Source: Sphagnum compactum | Taxonomy: Eukaryota; Bryophyta; Sphagnopsida; Sphagnales | NCBI GenBank assembly: GCA_965153455.1 | Contig: OZ234498.1 | Coordinates: forward strand, 9,362,001 to 9,426,000 | Reading direction: 5' to 3' | DNA length: 64,000 nucleotides | Shown here: positions 1-12,489 of the stretch, piece by piece | Numbering within the stretch: position 1 is the first letter of the stretch | Layout of the letters: the number at the start of each line of letters is the position of its first letter | Made by a program: the position numbers and the translations under genes | Notes under the pieces: model-generated | Told to the model about the DNA's origin: nothing | Database searches by the model: none | Seen by the model: only the letters and a program-made list of their open reading frames with translations

Positions 1-2897
1 GCCAGGCCACCAGACGATCAATGATTACTTGAAGACATGCTGGTATTGGTTCTGAGATATCACCTGTTAAGTAGTTCATTAGGGCAACATAACAAATCCA
101 TGCACCCTCCACCTTTTCTTGACCAATGTTTATGTGGAAATCTTCAGGAAGCTGAAATCAATTCTGCCTACTTAAGGACTCCATGCCCTCAAGAAGGTAC
201 ATTATGACATGGTTTCATCCTTAAGGATAAAACAAGCCAGCCAAAAGTGGACTGTTCTGACATTTGTGTTGTTCTGCACCTGATGCCCTATTTCAGAAAC
301 AAAAAGGGTTTCCAAACCAACTTATGGAGATTGCAGAAAAGCACTGTGCTATGTATACCATTCCATTCTATCTGGCTGCCTCAAAATTGGAAAAAAGAAG
401 GCAACAGTTGATTGAAATCATCAAACACAGAGACAGATGGGATGTTACATCCAGATTGGCAGATAGAAAGGGAAGAGAGAGGAAGTAAGAAAGTAGGGAG
501 GGTCATTGAGGCAGAAAATTTACTGTGAGCTTCAGGATGTCGGCAACCAAAATGGATGGTATCTCTGCCTTGCCCATTGAAACCCCTTGTACTGTCCACA
601 GATGTCCGTCCTGCCAGCAACAGCCAGTCAAATAGCCTGTCAATGATACTTTGAGCTACTTTAGTACCACTGCAACTTTTTCAATCATCCAATTTGACTA
701 GCATTAGGATGCTAAAGTGAAAATGCACCAAAAACAAAGTGAGAGCTTTAAAAGCTATAGCAGCTGCATGTGCTAGACTGGGAGTTGGTTCTCCTCTTGC
801 TCTAACCTTTTCTCCCTGCAGCTTGAATGCCATTAATCAAGAGAGTGAGTTGATTTGTTTCGCTTGAGTCAAGGACATTCTCAAAGAGCTGTAGACCTTC
901 AGCCACATTTATCTGCACAGAAGTGCAAACTTTTGATCACAACATCCATACAAACACTAAAACCATATCTTTTGCTTATGTACCTGGACAACCATGAAAA
1001 TTAGAACTGACTGTGTGTGAGCCAGTCTAAAACCGGCTAGCTCCCCTTGATACTGCTTCATTCTCTTGAGGCTTCCAATATGAAGGACTAACATGTTTCC
1101 TGCTACAATGCTTCAAACTCAAGATCTCACCATTTTGCCATCAACTGACTCAGAGCAACTGTAGTATTTTGAGGTCTTCCCAGTTGGAAGGTGTTGAGGA
1201 TCCTCTTCCTTTGAATCCTCTGGGGGTGAGAGCTTTTCTGCAATTCTCCATGTCAACATCCAAGTTGAATATTATATAACTTGTTGAAAGCAATAATCCA
1301 GGACAGATAAGAGAAATTGGGAGCTTTGATGCTCAATCCAGTCTAGCCGAGGATAATGGACTCTAGGGTTCTCCCCCAAAAGGCAGCTGTCTCATGCCAA
1401 ACTGCAGCTATGGTTCAGACTCAGGCAGCATCTCAGCAAATATTACCTGAGGAAGTTTGGCTTCAATGAGTGTTGCTAGAAGTGAAACCCACAAGAAAAG
1501 CTTCTTGCTAACAAAATACATCTGATTGAACCTGCAAACTGTCCGAATGATTCTGACAGGACTCAAAAGAATGTACTGGTATTCCTCTGTTTAAACCTTT
1601 CTTGCTCTTGATACGAATTTTGCAAGAGTAGCATTCCAAAAGATCGCCTTCTCCACACCTGCTCTGCTATCTCTCTTTGGACTCCAAGGTATTTGACCTT
1701 GAAGGGCCTCAACAACTTGGAGGGTCAAAAGTTGGTTGCTCCAAAGCCAATCTCAAAGGTACAAAGAAGAACTCATTGCAGTAGATGTACACACAACGCT
1801 TCACCATCATGCTGACTTTGCAAATATTGTCATGAAGTAGAAGGGGTGCTCATCACTTCATCCAAAAGAAGAGCAACTCCTTGAAAAGCAGACTATTCCA
1901 ATGGAGTAGAGGCAGAGGGCTTTTGTTTTGGGAGGGTTGAGGACTTACCTTCAGGTTGATCCAGGAGATGCCCCTCGGAATTGCCATTGAGACAATTATC
2001 TGCATTTGATTGATTCCCACCCATATCGACCACTAGACTCTGATGTGAGCTGTGTGCTGACAGTGTTGGGGAAGGTGATGCAATTGCATCTTCACAAAGC
2101 CTAGAGCCAGCTTCAGTCTGATTCTCCCCGTATGCTTTAGGCTGCAAATGTGCTGAAGGGGGTTGGGGTGGTTGTAGTGATGGTGAAGCCTCAAAATTAG
2201 CTGGGGTAAGATGTTGCCTTGCATCATTTTCAGGTCCAGTGGCTCTCCTGTCACCTGGTATATCAGACCGGCCATCTGAAGCAAGATTTTCAGGAGCTCC
2301 CCGTCGCTCCTCTAATCCTGACTGCTGCTGAGCTGCAGCTACAAACCTTGGGATCACAAAGTCTCCCCTGAGCTCTCTAGGATCTTGAACTCCATTGGTC
2401 ATCTCCTGGCGTGTTCCTCCTCCATAAATAGCCTCTGGATAATTGTAAAACTGCTGGGCTTGTGGCATGTGGGATGGCTGCTCAGGGGGAAGAGACTGCT
2501 TTTTTTGCCACATGACCTGCTGAAGAGCAAAATTCACTTCTGCTACTGAGAAATACTGCTGCATGTGGAGCACAACAGTCCAGTTGTAACGTCGCGCCTG
2601 AATGCACGTGAGCACAACATCATACTCGCCGGGCTTGCCGCTCATCTGCAAATGGTGGCACATTGCATCGATGATTGCATTGGCAGCGGCGAACTCTCCC
2701 CGAAGCCATGAGATGAAGGCATCTCTCTCATCCGGGATCCATTGTCGCTGATGTTGCTGTTGTTGTTGCAGCAAGTCAAGCTGGGCAGAAGGAGGCATAA
2801 CCAATCCTCCTCTGCTATCGAACAGACACATATGTTCTTTCCCATAGCTCCCTAGAACCATATTCGGGATTTTGCTCTGCACATCGCCAGACGCCAT
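1..2897 (-). CDS. ALKBH10B: ALKBH10B-type 2OG-Fe(II) RNA demethylase, 5' five exons (runs off left edge)
   Basis: Exons read from the sequence (minus strand): 1949–2897, 1131–1237, 807–912, 524–610 and 1–63 (continues left). All four introns are GT–AG and every junction keeps phase. Exon 1 starts with MASGDVQ, has a short Gln run at about residues 44–48, then the conserved block FISWLRGEFAAANAII (about 61–76) and NWTVVLHMQQYFSVAE (about 105–120) typical of plant ALKBH10 N-termini. Exon 3 gives VAEGLQLFENVLDSSE, exon 4 TRGFNGQGRDTIHFG, and exon 5 SDISEPIPACLQVIIDRLVA. These align with known ALKBH10B blocks from memory. Family role: 2-oxoglutarate- and iron-dependent removal of N6-methyladenosine from mRNA. 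The catalytic HxD...H part lies outside the window. The region after residue 130 is low-complexity, rich in Pro/Gln/Ser. Exon 4 is unusually divergent. Family call confident; exact orthology less so. Confidence 0.88.
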
Positions 2898-4480
2898 ATC
2901 CGCACCCGGAAGTGCGTCGTATAAATCAAAGGTGAGACAAATTTGATCGTCGGGGAAGGGGTCAACGAGCTAAGGCCATAATAGATCTAACGTGAAAGAA
3001 CTCCAAGAGCCGCAGCTGTTGAAGGCACGAATCACGAAATAAGGCATTTATGTGTGAAGCTCATTCTGGTTATAAAAGTTCTATAGATCTACGGATCTTG
3101 CGACAGGCAGGCAGGCAGGCAGGCAAGGGGGCACTTCCAGAACGAAATGCGGATTGGCGCACCAGCAGTTCCAGAATCTGAAGATGGCGAAACGAAAGGT
3201 GCTGGTGCTCACCTGAAATGGCCCTCGAATCTCCCCCAACTCCTAGCGCTCCAAACACATTTTCATCCACTGCTCCGAAGAAACTCGTGGAAGCAACAGC
3301 AGCAAAGATCTATACGTCATCAGGCACAATATCACAATCAAGCTCTTTCCTGATGGAACACGCCTACACGTCAAACCCCCGTTCGCCAGTCCCCCTCAAA
3401 AAGAAACTCTTACTTAGCGCAGCAACCTTCAAGACACAATGCACCAATGAATACACCTTAGAAACCATCTGCCAATCGATCCCCCGTCGCCGTCAGCCCA
3501 GTCAAAAACTAAACACATCACAGAATCCAAGTGAGACTCAAAAGATCACTCACCAGATCTCGGCCTCACATAGCTTTGTTGATTGCTGGCGCTGCTGTCA
3601 GGGACCGCCCGCTTTCACGGTTCCAGCAACAAATGAAGCACCAAAACAGACTCAATACCAAATCCGCGAGAAACCAAAAACATCCACGCCGCTCCTGGCT
3701 AGTCAGGGCCCCAAAAACTGGATCAAAACAGCTCCAAACGCGTAAGAAAATCGGTCGCAGAGCGGAAGCTCTGACCGCGCCCTCTCGTCTCGCTCTCTCT
3801 CTGCGTGTGCTGCAGCAGACTGCGCGTCGTGGGTTGGAATCAGGTAGTCAGCGCCACCGAAGAAGACAATTGCGCGTGGGAATGCTCCTCTTCTTGCCAC
3901 CAGAATAGTCATCTTCTGCACGGAATGTTCTCTCTCCTATATAACTCATCCGTCCATTCTAACCACCGCAATCATACACCTGCTGCTACTGCTGCTGTTG
4001 CTGGTGGCTCCTTGGCGTGCTTTTTCTTCATCCATTTTTTCTTCATCCACGAAGGTAGCAGGTTCGCCAACGATGACGGGGAACAAGGAGACGCGCGGCC
4101 GCGGAGGAGCGGCGAACGCGTGACGACGACAAGAGAGAAATTTCGACCACCGAATCCGCGCAGAAGATTTGTCGTCGGAATTCCGTGTCCCTGGTGTCGC
4201 GATTGTGGATTTGGATCGGCGATCTCATGTGTTTTGGGATTTTTTTTGGATCCCCAAAACGAGGAGAAGGCGGGGCTGGAAAATGATCTGAGATTGAGAT
4301 CGAGATATATATGCAATACACGAACGCGAGAGAGAGAGAGAGAGATAGAGAGACGACGGAAATCAATACCAGGAAAATCTCGTGACATTGCATTTTCTCA
4401 GCAGCTTTTTTCTTTGGAATCATGAGTATCTCTCTTTCTCTCTCTCTCTCTCTCTCTCATAGTCAAGATTAAACATCTTG
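2898..4480 (-). promoter_or_regulatory. ALKBH10B leader and upstream region
   Basis: This stretch is more GC-rich than the DNA to its right and lies directly upstream of the minus-strand ALKBH10B start. It contains a GGCA tetranucleotide tract (3104–3125), CTG/CTGTTG-type triplets (about 3979–4008), a GA tract (about 4327–4345) and a CT tract (4430–4459). Long open frames exist on both strands but none resembles a known protein; they look like by-products of base composition. I could not place the transcription start or any leader intron. Confidence 0.5.
4327..4459. repeat. Paired GA and CT microsatellites in inverted arrangement
   Basis: A GA tract at about 4327–4345 is followed about 85 bp later by a CT tract at 4430–4459, so the two can pair as an imperfect hairpin. 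Such tracts are common in plant promoters and leaders, where GAGA-binding BPC proteins can bind; that role is inferred here. Confidence 0.8.
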
Positions 4481-7400
4481 TTCATCTAGTTTGCATTTAC
4501 TGTAAATAATTTGCTCACCACTTCAAATGTGAATCTCTTCTTCTTTCTCTTCCTCTTGCTTGCATATATTGATGATCCGAAAGCAAATCTCATCGTTCTT
4601 GTCTTGTGTTCCTCTAGCTCTTTCTTGTTCCCCCTTTGCTTGTATGTGGTAATGACTCATCATCTCTTCAAAGACAAATTCTTTTCTTCTTCTTGATTCT
4701 CGTGCTCTTACATTTCATCTTAGTGATATATAATAATTTCTCCATCTTCTTTTGGTTCCAATTTCTTGTATATGATAATGCATCATCTCTTCGAATGCAA
4801 ACTTTTTTGTCTTTTTTTCCCTCTTGCTTGCATAGTAATATTTCATCCCTTTGAAAGCAAATCTCTTTGTAATTTACTTGTTTGCATACAATAATATGGC
4901 AATTTCTTCAAAAAGAATAATAATGAATGTTGGTATTTGAAAACGAAAAGCATGGTCGCACTTCGAGATAAGTAAGAAATAACTCAACATTAGAAACTAC
5001 AAATTGTATTATTGAATTTGATTAAGAATCCAATGTGGCATTCAAAATTAGTTTCGAGTTAATAGAAATTAATATGATTCTTGATTAAAAAATGAAGGAT
5101 AAATTAATGGCAACTTTAAAAAGATTTTTATCAATGTGATGCTTGTGCTCATTAGACATCTAACAAACTTCCCATTTAAACCCCACAATACCTTCACAAA
5201 TAATGACATTTCAACGTAATCCTTCAAGCATTCAAAAGTGTATTCAAGATTGTATTCATTGGCCTGCACAATGAATTGTTCAATTAATGATCAATATGGT
5301 GCAATCCAAATTTTTCACATGATGATCACTTAGGTGTGTAAAAAAAGAATTTGTGCGGTGATCATTGTTTCTATAGATACACAACTCTTTGAATTCAATG
5401 GATAACTTAATGTTGTGCTTCAAAAAAACTTCAAGGATTTGAATTTTTATTATTATTTATTTTACATTATCCAACAATTCATTCCATTTTTTGCACACAT
5501 TTACATACAATTGATTAGTAAAAGATTTTGTTGAATCATGTGCAAATGTTCAAACTACTTGTATTGTCACATGCATTAAACTTGAAAGATCAAGGTTGGT
5601 GTAGACAAGGAAGGAAATTATTTTTGAACCAACAACATTTTTTTATATAAAAGGTGAATAAAAGCAAACTTGACAACCAAATTGGGATTCTTCATAGATC
5701 CTTGTAGTGATTAAAGTAAAACAAGATAAATACCTTGCAAGCATTGACCAAATTGACTTACATGATTAGTTTGAAATCAAAAAATTGTCAAAATTATCAA
5801 TTTGTTACACATTAGATTTTTTTTTTAATTGAAAAATTTGCAAAGGCAAATAGCGTCCAATATATGGGAATTATAAGAAGATTATGACAATATATATGGC
5901 ATAAAATTCAAAACTCAATATCAAAAAATATCACCACATGAAAAAATAACTTTCAATCTACTAAGGCATTCTAATTGTTAAGTTTATGAAATGATGGATG
6001 CATTCATGGTGAGTAGATTGTTGTTAAATTCCCCTTCATGTTGGAGATAACATGGCTCCAAACGATAATGTTTATAATAATGGAGATCAAGGACCCATGA
6101 TTTAAGCAAACATCATTGTTCCACTACATGGGCTTCAATGGGTGGAACACTATGTCTTTTTAAAACAATAATGAAAGAGAAACGAACTTCGTTTTTAAAA
6201 GAACAAATATTGATTCTTGACATCCTTATGTTTTTCCAAAACTATAATCACAAGTGATAAGCTTTTCCAATTCAAGCAACATAGTCCAATTCAACATGAA
6301 AGAATGGCCCATTTGAATTGGGAGCTTTTAAACAATGCTAATGAAACAATTCCTAAAGGCCATGGAGTACATAGAAAGCATCTTATTTTTTAATGTGAAT
6401 TGTCATTTGAACCACTTATATTTTGAACAAAATTACATTTGGTAATGATAACATTTTTTATAAAATCTCCTTAACACATAGAGGCATGGTGGAGACCATT
6501 GAAAATGGACTTGTTGTGTTAATAGCCTATATTCATAAAATTCACAACACACAAATTTGTTGATTAAGAAAAAATCCAAATTGCACAAAAAGTTCTTTCA
6601 ACAACTTGATTACTTTGAACAAAGAAATAAAAAAAGGCACAACACTAAAAAGGAACATATTGTGCATGTAATGATCAAACTTTAACCCACATCATAGAAA
6701 TGACATTTATTCACAACAAACCAACCATCTTTGATCAAGGTACACTAGAACCCCATCAATTCAAAAATCTCACAATTAAACATAATGATTCTATTTGCAT
6801 TTTATCTTCTTTCGATTTTTTTAAAAATAAACTAGATAATTAAAAATTAAAAATGATAGATAATGTAATGTAATGTATTACTAAATACATTTGTATATGG
6901 TGTAATGCATAATGCATGATCCAAACATGTGTATCAAAAAAAATTATTTTTCTTCAAATTTTTTAATAATTGCAAAATTCAACTAGTACAATGATGGTGA
7001 ATAAATTCATATTCATGTAATATTAATAAACCCCAATCCATGACTACATTCATGACTGGCTTGGTAGTCGTTTATATGATTACATGATTGCAAAACCTAG
7101 GATGGGAAAGTGTAGATCAAATTACTTATAGGTACCTAGGTAACTAAATGTACAAAAAGCTACCTATAAGGTAGGTTAAATTAAGTAATTAGGACAATCA
7201 TATTTTAGGAGACTACTAACCTAGGTATCCTAAGGGGTCAAAGCATGGCTGGGGTACCAAAAAGGATTGTTTCATTAAATATCCAATGGATCCTTTCATT
7301 TGAAAATGTCATTGAAATTTAATGGCACATTCATATTGAAAGTTTGTTTTTCTTCATAGATACATACATTATTAAGGTACAATTTTATGCATAGCACTTC

Positions 7401-7736
7401 AAAGACAACACACTAAGTTCAAGACAACAAAGAAACCTAGGTTTCAATAGTATGATTTCCAACATAAATTTCTAACATATTTTTGTTCATATTTGCTTGA
7501 TGGTTGCACCAACAAGTTGGGCTCACTTGCATGTACACATGGTGTAGATCATCATCACAAACTATTCCACACTTGTTTTATAATATGTTTAATTCTGATG
7601 CAGCTCCAATTGGAATGGAGTTCTTTTTTGGAAAAGGAAAAGAAAGACCTTATAGTTTTTATTGACTACAATGCTTTAACACAAAGTGGTACCAAAAGGT
7701 GATAGATATAATGTACTAATGAACACGTCAAAATAT

Positions 7737-7935
7737 ATGCTCAATGAACATGTTAAACAATACAAAACACATTAAATACATGAGATGAAAATGTTAACCA
7801 ATACAAAAACACATCAAATATATGAAATGAAAAAGTTAGACAATACAAACACTTCAAATATTTGTGATAAAAATGTTTTAAAATATTAATTTGTGTCAAA
7901 TATATGAGATGAAAATCTTAAGCAATACAAAACAT
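7737..7935. repeat. Imperfect ~50-bp tandem repeat
   Basis: Four to five degraded units, each with the pattern CAATACAAAACACATxAAATA followed by ATGAGATGAAAATGTTAA. The spacing between equivalent positions is about 45–60 bp. No coding frame persists across units. Confidence 0.7.
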
Positions 7936-8494
7936 GGCAACATAATGGGGTAAATAACATTTGTTTAACATCATCTAGCTCTGTAAACATAATATACTCC
8001 CTTATCCATAGATCATTTTTATTTAAAAATGTGAAAAAATATTTTTATTAATGACAGACATGTATCACTTATGAAATTATAGTTGTTACAATGTCATCAA
8101 ACCATATAATAAAAATCCATAGTTATAAGCAACAATTACTATAAATTGCGAAATTTGTAATTAGTGGTATTAGAAAAGTGAGAATTTCCACATTGACATT
8201 AAAGTGTAGAATAATAATGTGGCAATTTCTTGTTCATATCTTAGTCATATCTACTAATCTAGCCTTTATGTGAAGTTAGGCCAACAATGATCTATTGTCC
8301 AAGTTTACTCTATCAATTGTTTAGTGACCATCAAATTTGAAATCTACACCTAATCCAATCTTACAACATCAAATATTCAACTACAATTGTTTTTAGGCAT
8401 GACCATACAATAGCTGTCTACATTTATCAAAAGTTAAGGTAATTTAAAATAAAGGGTAGATGGGCATGAAACAAAGCCCACATTACGTCACACT

Positions 8495-8635
8495 AAGGCA
8501 TGTGGCACCTTCACGTTACGACGAGCATGCTGTAGAACGAAGGCCTGCGACACCTTCATGTTACAATAGGCTACCATTGAGGAAGATGCTACAACATGTG
8601 GCACCTTCACATCACTATGGGCATGTCACACAATG
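8495..8635. repeat. Three diverged ~46–52-bp units
   Basis: The motif GTGGCACCTTCAC/T recurs near 8501, 8547 and 8599, each copy followed by related sequence ending in a CATG-containing stretch. The region is less AT-rich than its surroundings. A short open frame (8460–8666) is a by-product of the repeat. Confidence 0.6.
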
Positions 8636-10802
8636 TTTTTTTGCATGGGGTACTAATAAGACTTAGGGTTTGGGGAAGATTGTGTAGGTGCTGGTAAGGG
8701 ATTTAACAATGTTTGGTTTTTTCACGGCTTTAGGGAGTAACACTAATGCTCACCTAGCTGTTAAAGGTGTAAGCTGAAATTCAAAAAACCTTTCTCAAGC
8801 CTACTTAGGTCTGTGGTTCTCACAAAAAGCATTTAGTTTTTCTTGTATGTTTTTTGTGAACTCAGGAAGTATAAATGGACAAGACTGGCACCCATTAGGT
8901 GGTTGTTTCCGTGTATTTTCTTTCATCAAACAATAGAAGTTTCCTAGTTGATCCTCTATTGCTAGTCAAAAAACAAAAGAGATAGATTGGAAAAGTAGCA
9001 AGTTAGAGTGTTGTAAAGTGTTGAAGGATAGATTTAATGTTAGAATAGTAATAACAAGGTTAGGGCCTTTGAAAATATAAAACAAAGCAGATGGCCTCTA
9101 CCTAATGTTTGTAAGAAGGTGATTGGAATAAGAAAAACTTAGTGTAAAATTTAGAGGGGGAAGAAGCTGGTTTATTTGTTGTGTGCTTCTTTGTGACATG
9201 CATCTTTTGAAGACTATTTAACTTTGAACACACTTTGGGCTTTCCAATCTTAAAATGTCTTCCTACAGTGATAATGTTAGACATGTTCTAATAAAGGGGT
9301 CCTTGCTGGTGCATGTATCTAGATGGTGGAAATGTCATATATTACCCACAACTTGCTTTAATTTGAATGTAGTATTTGCCATGTTTAAGCTATCTGTACA
9401 CTTTTGTATGGAAACTGTTTAGGTGTGTAAAGAACTACAAACTTGGGTTGATTAAACAAAAATGTAACTTTCCCTATTTTTGCTCTCAGGACATGGAGCG
9501 ATGATGGGAATTCATTTGTAGATTGTAACAATATAAAAGTAAGGCATCCTATCTATAACTTGTGTTTTTGTTTTATTTGGCCACAATTTTAATGAACCAA
9601 AATGTACATTTCTTCTTGGGCACCTAGGTTGCGAGGGGCATATTAAAACAAAGTGAAGTACACTTTAAAAAACTTGTTGCAATTTCAAGGATGATACTCT
9701 CAATTTTTTTATTAGCTATGTTGTCCCTTAAATGTTATTCAATAGCATGATTGAGTCTCCCATTGCTTCTAGAAATGCAACATAAACTCATGATGCAGAT
9801 GTTTGTATTGTTAACCCAAAACTTTGGACTAATAGTTGTAAACTTATCTACACCCACTATTGGTAACCTAATGAATATAGAGGGTAGTGATTGTAGCTTG
9901 TTGTTACTGTTTGTAATGAAGGTGATGGTCTAACACTTTGTGTGTAACTTTCATATGGTTATGACAACACCCATTGTTGACTAACCATCAAAATATTATT
10001 CTTAAGATCTTTGTGCAATTTTGTAACTTGTTTTGAAGATTTTTCATGTTAGTTCCGATCAACCATAACCCCAAATGATGGTACTAATAGTTAGATTAAT
10101 GTCCTACTTTTCTTGTGTACATTATGGCACTTGTTCAATGAAGCCGTAATGGAATTTATGAAATAGGATATATAGAAGTTTATGATGAGAAGGTAGCAAA
10201 ACTAGCTCAAGATGAAGCATCTACAATTTTAATGGAAGCAAAAAAAATTGATTAGACGATGAGGAGTGAATTGGCTACACTAGTTAACAAAGTGTTGGTC
10301 AAGTAGGTGTTGATAGGGTGGGTCTTCTCATCATTGTTTTTCTTTTTGCAATTCCTACTATGCCCTCACAACTTTCTTTTAGGTGCAATGGTTGTTAAAC
10401 TATTGTGGCTTCTTTTAACATGTTATTTGTCAGGATTGATTATAAGTTTGGAGTATGCTTACTGCTCCAGTTTGTTTTAGAAGGCTTCCTAAGCTGGTAG
10501 TTAGATATTAATTATTTGTTTTATTTGCATGTCATGGGTTAGAAAGCTGTAAATGTTTCTATGGAGGTTGAGGTTTTTTTTCTAATATTGTCCAATGGTT
10601 CTCATTTTGTCTTTTTCCTTGTTAATCAAACTTATTATCCATGGTGGTTGATGCAACCTTTGTATGAAGACAAGTGGACAACTAAACTAAACTAAACTAG
10701 AAAATGATTTTGATATTGGACTGACTCGAGCATATAGGGACATTTTCAACAAGTCAATTGAGAAGCTCAAAGATGCAAACACTATGAAATTTTGTTGTAC
10801 AA

Positions 10803-10805
<3 letters not shown>

Positions 10806-10836
<31 letters not shown>
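10806..10836. repeat. (AT)n microsatellite
   Basis: About 15 uninterrupted AT dinucleotides, a self-complementary tract. Confidence 0.95.
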
Positions 10837-10841
<5 letters not shown>

Positions 10842-12489
10842 ACAACATTGAAATGGAAAGCTTGAAAGAAAGATTTATTTTTAAAAATGAATTCCTATCT
10901 TGTTTTAGCTTTTTGGTGTTTTCATCAAGGTGTTGGTCATAGATAGAACAAGCCTATATCACATTTTTGTTAATGATACTTCCATTATCACATCACGAAA
11001 ATTACTAGTTCACTGATTCCATTTTTTTCTCAATAAATCCTGAATTGGTACCTAGTTCTTTGACAAATAAATTTGAAAAGAACCAAAAATTGATGGTGTT
11101 TTGATTCAAAAAATGGAACCACCCCTAGTTTTTTTTTAATGACATAATCAATTACACAACACACTAGTGCAGGTTTTGATGGGGGGCCATTTACCAAGGT
11201 AAATTATTGGTTATTATTACATGCATTACAAGGGACAAATTCAACACAAGTTTGCTAAATAAATTAGTTGATGGTGGTTTCAAAGATTCCCATTTGGAGA
11301 ATGATCCTAGCTTGAAAAAAAATAGAATAAGGAAAAGTGTAGGAATAATAGAAGAGCACAAAAGAAATTCCAATTTGGCAAAAATGCAAAGGTAGAGGAA
11401 GAAGTTTGTAGTTCAAATTAGTATGTCTAGATGATAGTTTAGTTAGAGGATTACATTTTGAAACATCACTTGTTCAGTTTGACATATTGTTCTTTTTGCA
11501 GACAAAAACTTACTGTACATATTTTGTATGTACATAGTATACTAATTTTTGAAAATTTATAACTTGAACTTGCAATTTAAACTTTAGTATATACTTATTA
11601 TAACTTATTTTGAAGTTGGAACTTTGTCTAAATTTGTAATTTTTTGTTGATCAAATAATAGCTTAGATTCAAGAACTTGGTTTGAAAAACTTGCAACTTA
11701 ATTTGAATTTGATTTGAACTTTCTGTTGCATTTGCAGAATGGGCATGCTTTTTGGCCAAATTGATTGGGGGTGTATGGGATTTTTTTATGTGGCTTAATC
11801 AAATAGAAGTCAAACCTTTTCATTGGCAGTGAAAATTCAAAGTATTAATATTTTAAAATATCAAAACATCATAAAAATTTGGAAAATTTGACAAACAAAT
11901 AATTTATATAATTAAAATTCCAAAGATAATATTTGAAATGTTTAGGTAACATTAAAGAAAAAGAATTGAACTATAATTGGAAAAAACATTCCATATAAAA
12001 TAAAAAAATAAATTACAAGAACCATAATTCGTAAAATATATTTTAAAATAAAAATTTGAAATTGATTTGACAAACATAGAATAAAAATAAAAAATTCTTA
12101 AAGTTCAAGTGAAAATTTTAATATTTGAAGTAGATTTTAAAAATTGATCTCAAAAATTAATTTGAATTGAAAAACTTAAGTGGACTATAAAATGTAAAAT
12201 AAAATTAGGTAAAATTTTAACTAATATTTTTTTTGGGACAATCTACATTGATTTCAATTTTCATTTGGTTTTATATCAATTTGCAAAGATAAATTTCATG
12301 TAATTTTCAAAACTCAAAGTTAAAAATAGTCAAATAAAATCTGGAACTAACACATCATGAACATAAATAATTGAATTAACCAAATATGGTTTGCAACAAG
12401 TTCAAAATTTTGAATATAAAGTAGGAGTTTTTTATTTGATTTAATAGCATATTGATTAAATTATTCAATAAGTTCAAATTAATCTGAAA

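Larger units (their letters stand above)
4480..12480. other. AT-rich gene-free stretch
   Basis: About 8 kb of roughly 70% AT DNA with only short, low-complexity open frames and no domain I recognise on either strand. It contains the tandem repeats listed separately (7737–7935, 8495–8635), an AT microsatellite (10806–10836) and a small hairpin (about 7110–7185). It is probably old, decayed transposon DNA. Confidence 0.6.

Noticed and set aside
3805-4425. 206-codon open frame in the ALKBH10B upstream region
   Set aside because: Contains simple-repeat peptide (RERERE), no known motif, and competing open frames on the other strand over the same DNA; best explained by GC-rich leader sequence.
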